Shown one piece after another: positions 12,851-21,050 of a DNA stretch of 64,000 bases (position 1 is the first letter of the stretch; each line of letters opens with the position of its first letter). The DNA comes from Unio delphinus. Its lineage: Eukaryota > Mollusca > Bivalvia > Unionida > Unionidae. Location of the stretch: positions 3,959,501 to 4,023,500 of the forward strand of contig JAQISU010000070.1 of the NCBI GenBank assembly GCA_029339505.1, in the 5' to 3' direction. A model generated the notes under the pieces. The model made no database searches. It saw only the letters and a list, made by a program, of their open reading frames with translations, and had not been told where the DNA came from. The position numbers were made by a program, and so were the translations under genes.

Positions 12851-14280
12851 AGGAATAACCAGTCAAACAAACAACATAGCATCTCAACTTCAGGCACATT
12901 ATGCTACTGCAGAGCTGGGCCTTAGTTGTTTGCAGCTTGACTTTGATTTTTTTAATCTATGGTCAGATAAGGACGGCAACCATTTATGCTTTGCTCTTAA
13001 ACTTAAGTTATTTTCATGACTTATTGCTGTATTGACTTATTTCTAGGTTGAGTTTCACGTCTTTTCTCCAACGTTTTCTTGTATGTCGTACCCGATTATT
13101 GCTTTCTTAACAGTGTGCAATAATTTTTGAACATGTAGTTAAGAGGCACTCATCAGACTGTTGTAAAAGGAATTCATCAGCTTGTGACTAATTATGCAAC
13201 GAGTCTTTGGATTTTTGATGGATGTTTTATTAAAAAAATATAGTACCAAAGCACTCTTATTCTGTGATCTGTGAATAAGTAAACTAAACCTTCTTTGTTG
13301 ACGCGTACATGGTGTATAATCGAAGTTCAGGTACAACGATGTGTGAGAGTCAATTTAATGTCTTTCAGATCGAAAGAAATGGTTTTAATTGATGCATCCT
13401 TTTCATTTAATTTACTGAATTCAGGGTGGATAGGTTGGTTGCATAGAAATTTCATCGCTATTTAGTAATTTGACTCGCAGGTTTTGGTTCCCGAAATGTC
13501 TAATGTGTTGCCCTGAAAACAATATTCTATTCCATATAATTACGTGATATTATCACGGCAAATCACTACTTTATACATTTTATGTATGCATTTTGTAGCC
13601 TGTTTTTAATTGAATATCTGCCCATACCAATTTCAAGGAAAGGCACGGTACAAATATTTCATGGATTTTGTTCGCACAAGAAAGATTGCTAAATGCCAAT
13701 ATTTATGTCAGCATCCTCCTTCTTTTTAATATCCTCACGATACTGCTACCTCCAACAACCTAATCACTACTACAGCTTTTTCTGATACAACAACTAACTG
13801 AAACGTTTTCCACATTGTTTTATCTTCGTTGTGCCATCACCAACAACCTAATCACTAAATACTGCTACAGCTATTAATGATGCTACAATTAAAATGTTTT
13901 CCACATTGTTTCGTCTTCTTTGTGCCGTCAAGAAATTTTCTCACAGTTTCATTCTTTAAAAAAAAATGACATGGCTATTAATAACTCACTATGACCTAGT
14001 TTTATTGGCTACACATATTTAGAGCTAAACATTCAACAGGCACCATGTAACAATATTTTGCTTTCTTTCTGTATAACCGTATACTATACAGTACTTATTT
14101 GGTCACATGTCTGACCAGTAAGCTAATCGTAGCGTGTCGGATACCAGCTCAGGTTAGCCCTGGTCAGCTGCTTAATTTTGTTTTTGAAAAGAGACACTTA
14201 GTTCCTATTTGTTTGGTTTGATTTATCAATTGATGTTTCGGAAAGTCCTGTATATAAGCAAAAAAAAAAAAAACAATACA
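12851..14280. other. Host intergenic DNA with a two-unit duplication
   Basis: No gene seen. At 13745-13940 a block of about 100 bp (AACAACCTAATCACTA to TTTTCCACATTGTTT) occurs twice in diverged form. A 13-base A run lies at 14260-14273, just outside the Polinton. Confidence 0.45.
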
Positions 14281-14285
14281 AAAGC
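14281..14285. repeat. Left target-site duplication of the Polinton
   Basis: AAAGC immediately left of the terminal inverted repeat is repeated as AAAGC(A) at 29927-29931(2). Polintons make 6-bp duplications. The sixth base here (A) coincides with the first base of the inverted repeat. Confidence 0.7.
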
Positions 14286-14579
14286 AGCAGCAGAGAGGGT
14301 GAATCCTACAACGTTTTTAGACAAAATTTGATTGAAATCCTAAAACGAGCCGTCTTATAATCTTATTTTAACCAAAAAAAAGGCGAACCCTACAACGTTT
14401 TCAGACAAAAAAATTGATTGAAATCTACATACGAAATCATTTTAACTAAAAAAATGAAAACGATTTTTTAATCAATTTTGGTCGCAACTTGTTGTCATCC
14501 ACCCTCTCTGCTGCTTAGTGATTTCAGTTCTGGTTAACAAAAATAATAAAATGATTTTAACCGAATATTTGATCAAGTC
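14286..14579 (+). repeat. Left terminal inverted repeat
   Basis: Matches the reverse complement of 29633-29926. It starts AGCAGCAGAGAGGGTG, and the reverse complement of that 16-mer recurs at 14500-14515, so the outer 230 bp has its own inverted ends. Inside it a block of about 75 bp (from CCTACAACGTTTT to AACCAAAAAAAAGG) is duplicated in tandem in diverged form (14304-14381 and 14389-14455). The innermost part (14557-14574) is a mirror copy of the last codons and stop of the ATPase gene at the other end. Confidence 0.92.
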
Positions 14580-14596
14580 TTTAGGACGAAAATCAT

Positions 14597-15940
14597 TTAT
14601 GATTTCACAAACAGACTAATCGCTAACACCTCTTCTTGTAAATCAATCAGATTATTTGACTGGTCGGTGAGTTTGAAATTAATTCTGGTTAATGAATTAT
14701 TATGGCATCGCATATAGACAGGATTAATTGGGTTTTCAATAATTAGGAATCCGGGAGGAGCTGTTGGTGCAAATGAATAAAGAATATATCCTTGCTGAGC
14801 TTGATTTGATCGTTCGAGATTAATTTGATAGCTTCCTTCGATAACATCACACACTAAATTAAGTGCAATCACCGTTGAAATATTCACGTTGAACGGAGCG
14901 ATATGCCTACCACCATCATCTGGATCATTATTATGTTTGAGGAGGACAGTTGAGTCTGATTTTTGTAGTGCTTTGATATCGGTTTTAACAATTTTTGCTA
15001 ATTCATCAGCGTTGTATTTCGGAAACTTGAAATTACGCAGATTGTCTTCTGTGATATTGTAATCGGTTAGGAATCGTTGTTTATTGTCGCTGTTGTCATT
15101 AATTATTGTTTGAATAATTAGTTCATAGATATATTTCATGTCCGATATAAGCTGATTTATTATTTCAACGTGTTTTTGCGATCTTGTTTTCCGTAGTTGT
15201 TCTAGTTGTGTGTCATATAATTGTTTAATCTCATTAAAATAACCACGGACGTCAGTTAGCGTAAATGAAATAGTAACAGATGAGTCGGTTGTTCTTTTAA
15301 TGATAAAATCCCATTGCAATGTGTCTTTGTTGGTGAATATAAATCTATCGGCGATTCTTCCTTTTCTTATATCAGATAAATTATCTTGATAACTGGGATT
15401 GATTTCATGATATGATTGTACATCCGTGGTTAAGTCGGTGGTGGATTTTTCAGGTGGTTTTTCAGGCCATCCTAGTACGGTTCTAATAGAACTTTGATAG
15501 ATATCTACGACGTATCCTTCTGTGCTTATCTCAATTGCGGATGATAGTGTCGGCTCATGAACTGTTATAGCGATTTTTGATTCTTTTCCAGTAATCGATT
15601 TTATTCTACGCGCGAATTCATTATTGATTTGTTCGATTTGGTATGACCCTGTTGGTATCGAAACGACGTTCCAGTCTGGAGTTCCGTCGGGTTTATTCTT
15701 ATTTGCAAACACTAAAGAGTTATTCGGTTGTTGACCACCAAATGGTTTTGATCTGATATTAGGCCAACTGTGATATACTCGTAGTTTTGCAAGCGCGATT
15801 TCACTCACAGGAACCGGAGAGGGGAAATTCACACTAAACTCGGGTTCCGTTGATGTAATTGATATCATACTCGTTTGTACTGGTTTCGTGTTCTCCACTA
15901 TTTGTTGAAGTAATTCCTGCTGTGTCGTCATTATACTCAT
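14597..15940 (-). CDS. Penton-like minor capsid protein of the Polinton
   Basis: 447 residues. I infer the penton (vertex) subunit of the capsid, which works with the major capsid protein. The support is its position in the virion block, a size typical of the family, and a beta-rich C-terminal part (about residues 345-447). This part contains GYILYSFAPTAPPGFLII and ends in TDQSNNLIDLQEEVLAISLF, the kind of DQ-x-G/N-x-L-ID strand pair that closes single-jelly-roll penton proteins of Polintons. The middle (about 215-320) is helical and charged. The stop lies 18 bp from the left inverted repeat. ATG at 15940 opens MSIMTTQ; a second ATG three codons later is equally possible. Upstream are two broken copies of its own 5' end. 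The capsid role is from family knowledge; the residue-level match is by eye only. Confidence 0.7.
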   Translation of the reverse strand: MSIMTTQQELLQQIVENTKPVQTSMISITSTEPEFSVNFPSPVPVSEIALAKLRVYHSWPNIRSKPFGGQQPNNSLVFANKNKPDGTPDWNVVSIPTGSYQIEQINNEFARRIKSITGKESKIAITVHEPTLSSAIEISTEGYVVDIYQSSIRTVLGWPEKPPEKSTTDLTTDVQSYHEINPSYQDNLSDIRKGRIADRFIFTNKDTLQWDFIIKRTTDSSVTISFTLTDVRGYFNEIKQLYDTQLEQLRKTRSQKHVEIINQLISDMKYIYELIIQTIINDNSDNKQRFLTDYNITEDNLRNFKFPKYNADELAKIVKTDIKALQKSDSTVLLKHNNDPDDGGRHIAPFNVNISTVIALNLVCDVIEGSYQINLERSNQAQQGYILYSFAPTAPPGFLIIENPINPVYMRCHNNSLTRINFKLTDQSNNLIDLQEEVLAISLFVKS

Positions 15941-16194
15941 GATTTATTTCTAATTTTGGTATCGAGGAATCATAAATACTGACCATCACTGAGAATTCAC
16001 AATCTGGTAATGTTGATATTATTGAGATCATTTTGTTTTTTGGGTTCGTGTTTTCTGATTCCATCGGTGTTGTCATTGTTATTATACTCATGTTGTCGCT
16101 CTAATTTCGATATCGCGGAATCAAAAATACTGACCATCGCTGAGAATTCACTATCTGATATAATCGTATTATCGAGTGACGACGATATCATCAA
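15941..16194 (-). pseudogene. Two decayed tandem copies of the penton gene's 5' end
   Basis: Open frames at 15834-16091 (85 residues) and 15997-16194 (65 residues) each repeat the wording of the penton gene start. The 85-residue frame opens MSIITMTTP against MSIMTTQ. KMISIISTLPDCEFSVMVSI and NTIISDSEFSAMVSIFDSAI stand against SMISITSTEPEFSV. Each is then followed by a PKLE or SKLE step against AKLR. The unit is about 150 bp; the starts 15940 and 16091 are 151 bp apart and so out of phase. Neither copy has a capsid body. They could be expressed as short peptides, but a segmental duplication is the simpler reading. Confidence 0.6.
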
Positions 16195-16252
16195 TGATAA
16201 TTGCGAGTATGCGGTTGATGCAATATGAAATTGAAGTAAGTAATTCTGCAGT

Positions 16253-16546
16253 TTACTCTGGCTGCATGATGATATCTTTTTTTGCTATCCCGGTTAATAT
16301 ACCCCCGATTGTAGCCACCGCAGAAATGCAAATTGGAACTACGACCGGGGCAATCATTGTAACCGATGCAAGTATTATTCCGGCACCAGTGAGAACGCTT
16401 GACACCGAGTAGATAGTAACATCAATTGCGGTGATTCTTCGTCGGTATTTTTTTATTTTTATTTGATACTCCTCAGTGAGGGTTTTGAGTCTATTCTGAA
16501 ATTCTCTGACCTGATCATAGCGACATTGCGTCGATGACAAAGTCAT
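16253..16546 (-). CDS. Small two-helix membrane protein
   Basis: 97 residues. Residues 1-40 are charged and helical (REFQNRLKTLTEEYQIKIKK, then RRRI), suiting a short coiled coil. Residues 42-88 form two apolar stretches rich in Gly, Ala and Val (SVSSVLTGAGIILASV and PVVVPICISAVATIGGIL) separated by MIA. They are followed by a basic KK. This looks like a hairpin membrane protein. Comparable small hydrophobic proteins are common in Polinton virion blocks, but I cannot give a function; membrane remodelling or virion membrane contact are guesses. It sits between the penton remnants and the repeat-rich protein, on the same strand. The ATG at 16546 is the only reasonable start. Confidence 0.65.
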   Translation of the reverse strand: MTLSSTQCRYDQVREFQNRLKTLTEEYQIKIKKYRRRITAIDVTIYSVSSVLTGAGIILASVTMIAPVVVPICISAVATIGGILTGIAKKDIIMQPE

Positions 16547-16612
16547 TGTTGTTATTTTAAATCCGCTAGTGTTTTCAATTATTTGTCATCGTTAGCGGGA
16601 ATTGCTAGTACT

Positions 16613-18037
16613 TCAGTCGGAAAAATGAGCTACGAGTTCTAAACACCAGGCTATTTTTGATCTAATGGTGGAGCTATCAACCGCGACGACATTAAAGTTT
16701 TTTTTGCGACCATCCATAATTAACGTCGCGGTGCCACCAGAGTAGGTTTTACCGTCCGCGATCATATTAAATTGATCGATAGAGATCCACGTTAGCCTGT
16801 AGATACCATCGACCCATGTTGGCTTGTAGTCAGGGCCCACTATGCCGGGGAGACCCAAGATACCGATGGATAATGTAGTATAACCGTCTCTTATCCAATC
16901 CATGGTTCCATGATTAACCGTATACACGATATTTTTAACGCCCGTGTAGTGATGTGGAATCTTTACCTTTTCAGATATTCTTTTCAGGTTAAAAAGATCG
17001 TCGAAAATATCGAGATAATTTACCCTGATTTTGGTAGGATCTATTGTTTTTCCACTCTCCTCCCTGTTAGAGAAGAATAATGAAACCAGAAGGTCTTCAA
17101 CTTTAAGCTCTGCTTGGGTTTTAATATGGTTGTCGATGTTAGAAAATTTCGTCGTGATATCTTGGAGGCTACTGCCCTCAAAGAACTTATTAACAATATC
17201 GCTGGTGTGCTTTTGTTTGTCAATAGCGCTTTTAATTTCCGCGAGAGTCATGCCTGTCAACGATGTGGTTTCAGACACAGGTGTTCTCCCTAAAAATTTA
17301 TCCACGATGGTATTAAGTGTTGTTTGTCTCACCATAAACATATTAATATCTTTGAGAGTCATTGTAGATGTAGCCGGGACACCAAAGAAATTATTAGCGA
17401 TGTAGGCATTGTGAGTGTGCTTGCCGATAAACTCACTGATTTCAGCGAGAGTCATGCCAGCCACAAGCGGGGTTCCAAAGAACCTACCAACAATGTCGTT
17501 TGTGAGTTTTTGATCTTCGCTTACTTTAAAAATCTCGAGATAATTTGCCTTGATTTCTGAAGCAGTCATCATCCTTCCAGCTTCCTTGTTAGCGAAGAAT
17601 GAATTCAACAAGTCTTTAATTTCAGCGAGAGTCATGCCAACCACAAGCGGGGTTCCAAAAAATTTATGTACGACATTTTTGCGAAAAGCATTATAACCTC
17701 GTATAAAATCATTCAGCTCACGTTCGTTGGTAGCAATCGCGTCGGTGATCGTAGACACAAGTGCGCCTGGTTTAAGTCGTCCGTCGTTGGAATACAGCGC
17801 AATAGAGTTTTCAGCGGCGTCGCGCTGCCGTATCAAAATGTCATTCAATGACACATCACTGCTTTTCAATTTACCCTGTTTGTCTTGAAATACAACTATT
17901 TCATTAGGATCAACATTTGTTAAGTTCAACGTCTCAGCGATTTCATCTTCAATTATTTTTTTTATATCCTTGACAGAATCAGGTGGTGCAGTGTCATCGG
18001 GTTTGGGTTTCAAAGATCTCCCCCAAATATCAATCAT
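16613..18037 (-). CDS. Repeat-rich Polinton protein, possible fibre
   Basis: 474 residues, not identified. The N-terminal 120 residues are charged and helical. Residues 122-297 hold about five copies of a module of 30-60 residues built on FFGTPLVxGMTLAEI (clear at 122-141 and 182-200; degenerate at 214-230, 244-268 and 281-297). The C-terminal part from about 340 is predicted by eye as a globular beta domain with Trp, Gly and Tyr-rich strands. A shaft-like repeat region ending in a globular head, inside the virion gene block, fits an attachment fibre, but this is inference and no family was recognised. A TCTAAAATCGT motif lies 24 bp upstream of the start, overlapping the protease stop; related motifs precede the major capsid and core genes. 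Confidence 0.6.
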   Translation of the reverse strand: MIDIWGRSLKPKPDDTAPPDSVKDIKKIIEDEIAETLNLTNVDPNEIVVFQDKQGKLKSSDVSLNDILIRQRDAAENSIALYSNDGRLKPGALVSTITDAIATNERELNDFIRGYNAFRKNVVHKFFGTPLVVGMTLAEIKDLLNSFFANKEAGRMMTASEIKANYLEIFKVSEDQKLTNDIVGRFFGTPLVAGMTLAEISEFIGKHTHNAYIANNFFGVPATSTMTLKDINMFMVRQTTLNTIVDKFLGRTPVSETTSLTGMTLAEIKSAIDKQKHTSDIVNKFFEGSSLQDITTKFSNIDNHIKTQAELKVEDLLVSLFFSNREESGKTIDPTKIRVNYLDIFDDLFNLKRISEKVKIPHHYTGVKNIVYTVNHGTMDWIRDGYTTLSIGILGLPGIVGPDYKPTWVDGIYRLTWISIDQFNMIADGKTYSGGTATLIMDGRKKNFNVVAVDSSTIRSKIAWCLELVAHFSD

Positions 18038-18061
18038 GTTATTGTAAAACTCTTTCTCTCT

Positions 18062-18502
18062 CTAAAATCGTTTTTGACGACTTCGTCGTTGCCAGCGATT
18101 GCTAGTGTATTCATTCACGACAACATGTGGTGGTTTTCCGCTTGGGTTACTCAAGGAGTTAGAAATAGCGTCAAGGACATTTAATACTTCGCTGCCACAT
18201 ATTGGTGGGTCATTCATTTGTTGTGTTGGTAGCGTAGAATACCAAGTCTTCATTGGAAGGGTTTTTATATACCGCATAAACTCTTTTGGCGGGGCTAATC
18301 CATATGAATCAAAATAGACAATCCCACGTGGATCAATAGCGTATGCAACCCAGTGAGTTCCAGGTCCGGTGCTGTTATCTAAATTAATGATTCCGGTTTC
18401 AACGCTGTTTGGTTGATGTGGTAATTGATCTTTCATAAAGACACCTCTGAAGTTTTTAATCGCGAGTTTTTTAGCCGCATCCATTAAATCAAAATTGGAC
18501 AT
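18062..18502 (-). CDS. Adenain-like cysteine protease (PRO)
   Basis: Maturation protease of the capsid, of the adenovirus protease/Ulp1 fold found in nearly all Polintons. Numbered from the upstream Met at 18583, the catalytic set is in the expected order: His77 in GTHWVAY, Asp92 in YFDSYG, the oxyanion Gln121 or Gln122 in PTQQM, and the nucleophile Cys129 in PPICGSEVLNVL. I prefer the start at the Met of MSNFDLMDA (18502). The 27 residues before it overlap the end of the neighbouring core gene in another frame and lie in a duplicated DNA segment. The basic C-terminus (RWQRRSRQKRF) suits DNA or cofactor binding. It belongs to the minus-strand virion block, between the repeat-rich protein and the core protein. 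Confidence 0.88.
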   Translation of the reverse strand: MSNFDLMDAAKKLAIKNFRGVFMKDQLPHQPNSVETGIINLDNSTGPGTHWVAYAIDPRGIVYFDSYGLAPPKEFMRYIKTLPMKTWYSTLPTQQMNDPPICGSEVLNVLDAISNSLSNPSGKPPHVVVNEYTSNRWQRRSRQKRF

Positions 18503-18522
18503 GGGAATCTTCGATTCCTGAA

Positions 18523-19017
18523 TTAATAAATCGTTCCTGGTAGTCTCAGGCCTGATCCGTGAACGGATCTCCCGCTGTACCACGAATACGGGGTTCCTGG
18601 TAGTCTTAGACCCAATCCGTGAACGGATCGTCCCTTTTTTTTATATCCTTTCCCAGTTGCCTTCTTTAGTGCCATTCCTGCTGCAGTACCAACGGCTCCT
18701 AACGCTGCCGCTTTAGCCACCGCTGGGGCTGCTGCTGCAATCAATGCTGGAATCGCAGCTAACAACGGAAATATACCGCCTGTTTTAATCATATTTTTGA
18801 TAGCAGCCGCAGAAAGAGTAATCTGAACACCTTTTTTGGCTGCAAGTGCATCATTGAAATGTTTCACCTGACGAGTTGTCAGCGATAGTTTATTTGCACC
18901 ACCAGTCATTTGATTAGGTTTCAACGTGATTGTGGTTCCACATCGCTTAGCCGATTCTGATTGCAATTTTTTTAATTGACCGGGAGTTAACGCAACACTA
19001 ATAACACTATATGACAT
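18523..19017 (-). CDS. Core / membrane-active virion protein
   Basis: About 164 residues from the Met of MSYSVISVAL (19017); an earlier Met lies at 19026. The N-terminal half has the pattern LTPGQLKKLQ, LKPNQMTGG, LTTRQVKHF, KKGVQITLSAAAIKNM. This is a series of short helix-turn units, a layout I associate with a conserved Polinton/adintovirus virion protein. A long Ala/Leu/Pro-rich apolar stretch follows (FPLLAAIPALIAAAAPAVAK), then a Lys-rich part (KKATGKGYKKKGR), and the C-terminus has two copies of GRSVHGxGLRLPGT. The apolar helix next to a basic tail resembles adenovirus pVI/pX-like membrane or core proteins, but homology is not shown. TCTAAATCGT 20 bp upstream of 19017 matches the spacing before the major capsid gene and supports this start. 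Confidence 0.7.
   Translation of the reverse strand: MSYSVISVALTPGQLKKLQSESAKRCGTTITLKPNQMTGGANKLSLTTRQVKHFNDALAAKKGVQITLSAAAIKNMIKTGGIFPLLAAIPALIAAAAPAVAKAAALGAVGTAAGMALKKATGKGYKKKGRSVHGLGLRLPGTPYSWYSGRSVHGSGLRLPGTIY
18537..18629. repeat. Direct repeat with palindrome at the core/protease junction
   Basis: A segment beginning CCTGGTAGTCT occurs at 18537 and 18596 (59 bp apart). Each copy holds ATCCGTGAACGGAT, a perfect palindrome arm pair around GA. The duplication encodes the twofold GRSVHG repeat in the core protein and, in another frame, the Arg-rich start extension of the protease. Confidence 0.75.
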
Positions 19018-19037
19018 GTTATACATAATAGATTGAT

Positions 19038-19047
19038 TCTAAATCGT
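19038..19047 (-). promoter_or_regulatory. Shared upstream motif before the core gene
   Basis: TCTAAATCGT on the plus strand (ACGATTTAGA in gene sense), 20 bp before the preferred start. It is identical to the motif at 20495-20504. Confidence 0.4.
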
Positions 19048-19059
19048 TTACAATTTCAA

Positions 19060-20475
19060 TTACATGTTTTCTACTGGGGCATCTACCACTCTCATTCTTC
19101 CACCAACACCTTCAAGTAGCATTGATTTATCACTGAGAATGACAGCAACCGATCTATAATTAGCAATAGCACCACGAGTCACATTAGCTCTAAAGTGTAT
19201 ATCAACGACGGACTGTCTTGTTAAATCGAGATGTTCCAGTGAGAAGTAATAGATCGGATACAGATTTTTAAAATCAAATTGTGATATTTGCAAACCAGTA
19301 TCCACATTTTGATCGCGTGCCATAAATGACAACAGACGATGATACACGCGTGCAATATGATTTTCGGTGTAATTAAGTTGTATATCCTCGGATGGTTCCT
19401 GTTGGCCGTTTATTCTCAGTGAGACGTCTTTCACACCTAACTGATCAAATATCATATGGCTGGAGAGTTGATTGCCAACTCGTGTGTTATCCTGTAACGC
19501 AATAAATATATGACGTGGCGCAGCAACACCTTGTTTTGATGCTAGATTCCACGTGAATAACCCGTTCAGATTTGATTGCTTCACATCTGTACTCACGGTT
19601 AGCCAACTCAACAACGACTTTCCTCCTTGGTCCATAAATGATAGTAATCGTTCTTCTGCGGTGATTGCTGGAGTCAACACTGACATCCACAATGATATTT
19701 TTGTTAAATTGACTTTACCGGCATCAGCATTGGGATTTGCAGCATCTGCTGGAATCCTCCAAATTGCGTCATTATCATCACTTTTTCGTACAAGCGATAC
19801 TGTATGCTTCGCCCCATAAATAACTTTTCGGACGTTTCTACAGAATCCAAATATGTGATGCAGTGGAATCACGCATGAAAATGATTTACGCGCTCCTTGC
19901 AACATTGAGTTTCGTGTTGCAGCTCCTAGATTGAAATTAGGATCGTTGTTTATAATCATATCTTCGATACCAGCAGGAGCAGGGTTAGCAGCACGATCAT
20001 TTGGTCGTCTTACAACGAATTGTTTTCCTCCAGCGGTATTCTTACCATCTTTTGCAAACATCATAGAGGGTCCTGCTGATCTTGTATAATCATCGGAATA
20101 TCTCGCTAACCCGATTATTGTTGTAGCTACATCAACATCGCGATCTATCGACTCGATTTCTTTTCCATCAATGAGATATCTAGCACTCTCAAATAACGCC
20201 ATAATACCATTATTGACAAAACCGACTTGAGTACCATCTGGATACGGTGCTGGTACAGCAGTAGTATCAGCAGCTGTTACAAGTTCTCCTTCTACTTCAA
20301 TAAATGCTTCACAGGGCAAAAAGTATTTACTGGTATCATGGACTTGAAGTTCAATTCGCGATCGACTATTTGCGTCTATTGCATGATAAGCGTAATATTG
20401 ATAATCGCGTACAGAATCATCCTTGCCAACTGGAGCGTCTATATCAAACGCCGGATCATGTGATTTTTTGAACAT
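19060..20475 (-). CDS. Major capsid protein, double jelly roll (MCP)
   Basis: 471 residues, a typical size for Polinton/adintovirus hexon-like proteins, which form the trimeric capsomers. Supporting wording includes the N-terminal strand block around RSRIELQVHDTSKYFLPCEA, the ARYLIDGKEIESID turn, the CVIPLHHIFGFCRNVRKVIYG segment that opens the second jelly roll, and a C-terminal FSLEHLDLTRQSVVDIHFRA strand pair. I know this pattern from invertebrate Polinton capsid proteins. The assignment is by eye and has no single catalytic motif to confirm it. The reading frame is intact from ATG to stop. The gene lies centrally in the minus-strand virion block, between the core protein and the basic membrane-active protein. 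The shared motif TCTAAATCGT lies 19 bp upstream of the start, with a short hairpin just beyond it. Confidence 0.88.
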   Translation of the reverse strand: MFKKSHDPAFDIDAPVGKDDSVRDYQYYAYHAIDANSRSRIELQVHDTSKYFLPCEAFIEVEGELVTAADTTAVPAPYPDGTQVGFVNNGIMALFESARYLIDGKEIESIDRDVDVATTIIGLARYSDDYTRSAGPSMMFAKDGKNTAGGKQFVVRRPNDRAANPAPAGIEDMIINNDPNFNLGAATRNSMLQGARKSFSCVIPLHHIFGFCRNVRKVIYGAKHTVSLVRKSDDNDAIWRIPADAANPNADAGKVNLTKISLWMSVLTPAITAEERLLSFMDQGGKSLLSWLTVSTDVKQSNLNGLFTWNLASKQGVAAPRHIFIALQDNTRVGNQLSSHMIFDQLGVKDVSLRINGQQEPSEDIQLNYTENHIARVYHRLLSFMARDQNVDTGLQISQFDFKNLYPIYYFSLEHLDLTRQSVVDIHFRANVTRGAIANYRSVAVILSDKSMLLEGVGGRMRVVDAPVENM

Positions 20476-20494
20476 TTTATTCTATTTATCAGAG

Positions 20495-20522
20495 TCTAAA
20501 TCGTAAAAATCCGTAGGATTTT
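20495..20522 (-). promoter_or_regulatory. Shared motif plus AAATCC hairpin upstream of MCP
   Basis: TCTAAATCGT (20495-20504) is followed by AAAATCC-GTA-GGATTTT (20506-20522), a 7-bp stem with a 3-base loop. A near-identical hairpin (GAAATCC-TTC-GGATTTC) lies at 21004-21020 in the next intergenic gap. Each sits between the stop of one gene and the start of the next, so it may be a terminator or a promoter element. Confidence 0.45.
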
Positions 20523-20537
20523 CATCGTAAACGATTT

Positions 20538-20972
20538 TCATCGACGTAGTTTTTTAAAGCCGCTTCCTGCTATCATATTTGCAATATTGCTTTGGTCCCC
20601 TTGATTTACCATCGACGCTAATTTTTCGTCTACTGCGTTATTTATAATTCTACTAACACTTGCAGGCATTTCCGCTGTAGACGGTAACGGTTTCTTTTTT
20701 CGTGATTTCACTAATGATGTTAATTTATTCTTCGCAGTTGAAAATGCTTTTCCAGCAAGATCTCCAACAGCACCAATACCCTTATCACGAATAACTTCAA
20801 TGGCTTTCATTCCTAGTTGTTTAGCCAACGGCATCACTTTTGGAGCCATTCTCGCAAATAACCCTGCAATGGTATTGCCTAAACCATCTCCGTAGTATGC
20901 TCTATAAACTGGAAACCGTGAATTAACTACGTAGACGGGGGTTGGTTTATCATGATTGTAGTGTATGATCAT
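20538..20972 (-). CDS. Basic amphipathic virion protein (pVI/pX-like)
   Basis: 144 residues, no firm family. After a short start (YNHDKPTPVYVV), residues 28-60 read GDGLGNTIAGLFARMAPKVM then PLAKQLGMKA, an amphipathic helix of the type found in adenovirus pVI-like membrane-lytic or core proteins. It is followed by a helical Lys-rich part (NKLTSLVKSRKKKP) and a C-terminal GSGFKKLRR. Proteins of this layout recur next to the capsid gene in Polintons. A role in core packing or membrane escape is inferred. The ATG at 20972 is preceded by TATTTGAAATC, which is almost identical to the sequence before the next gene (22037); both are read as a shared promoter. Confidence 0.65.
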   Translation of the reverse strand: MIIHYNHDKPTPVYVVNSRFPVYRAYYGDGLGNTIAGLFARMAPKVMPLAKQLGMKAIEVIRDKGIGAVGDLAGKAFSTAKNKLTSLVKSRKKKPLPSTAEMPASVSRIINNAVDEKLASMVNQGDQSNIANMIAGSGFKKLRR

Positions 20973-21020
20973 TATTTGAAATCAGAAACCATTTTTCAAT
21001 TGTGAAATCCTTCGGATTTC
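20970..21020 (-). promoter_or_regulatory. Conserved upstream element plus hairpin
   Basis: CATTATTTGAAATC followed by CATTTTTCAATTG (20970-20998) is repeated with few changes at 22035-22065, both ending at an ATG. Next to it is the hairpin GAAATCC-TTC-GGATTTC (21004-21020). Confidence 0.5.
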
Positions 21021-21021
21021 C

Positions 21022-21031
21022 ACGCTAGCGT
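21022..21031. promoter_or_regulatory. ACGCTAGCGT palindrome, site 1
   Basis: Ten-base palindrome in an intergenic gap. Longer versions (AAACGCTAGCGTTT) lie at 21251-21264 and 27745-27758. Confidence 0.35.
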
Positions 21032-21050
21032 TTTTATTCAGTCTCGGTGA

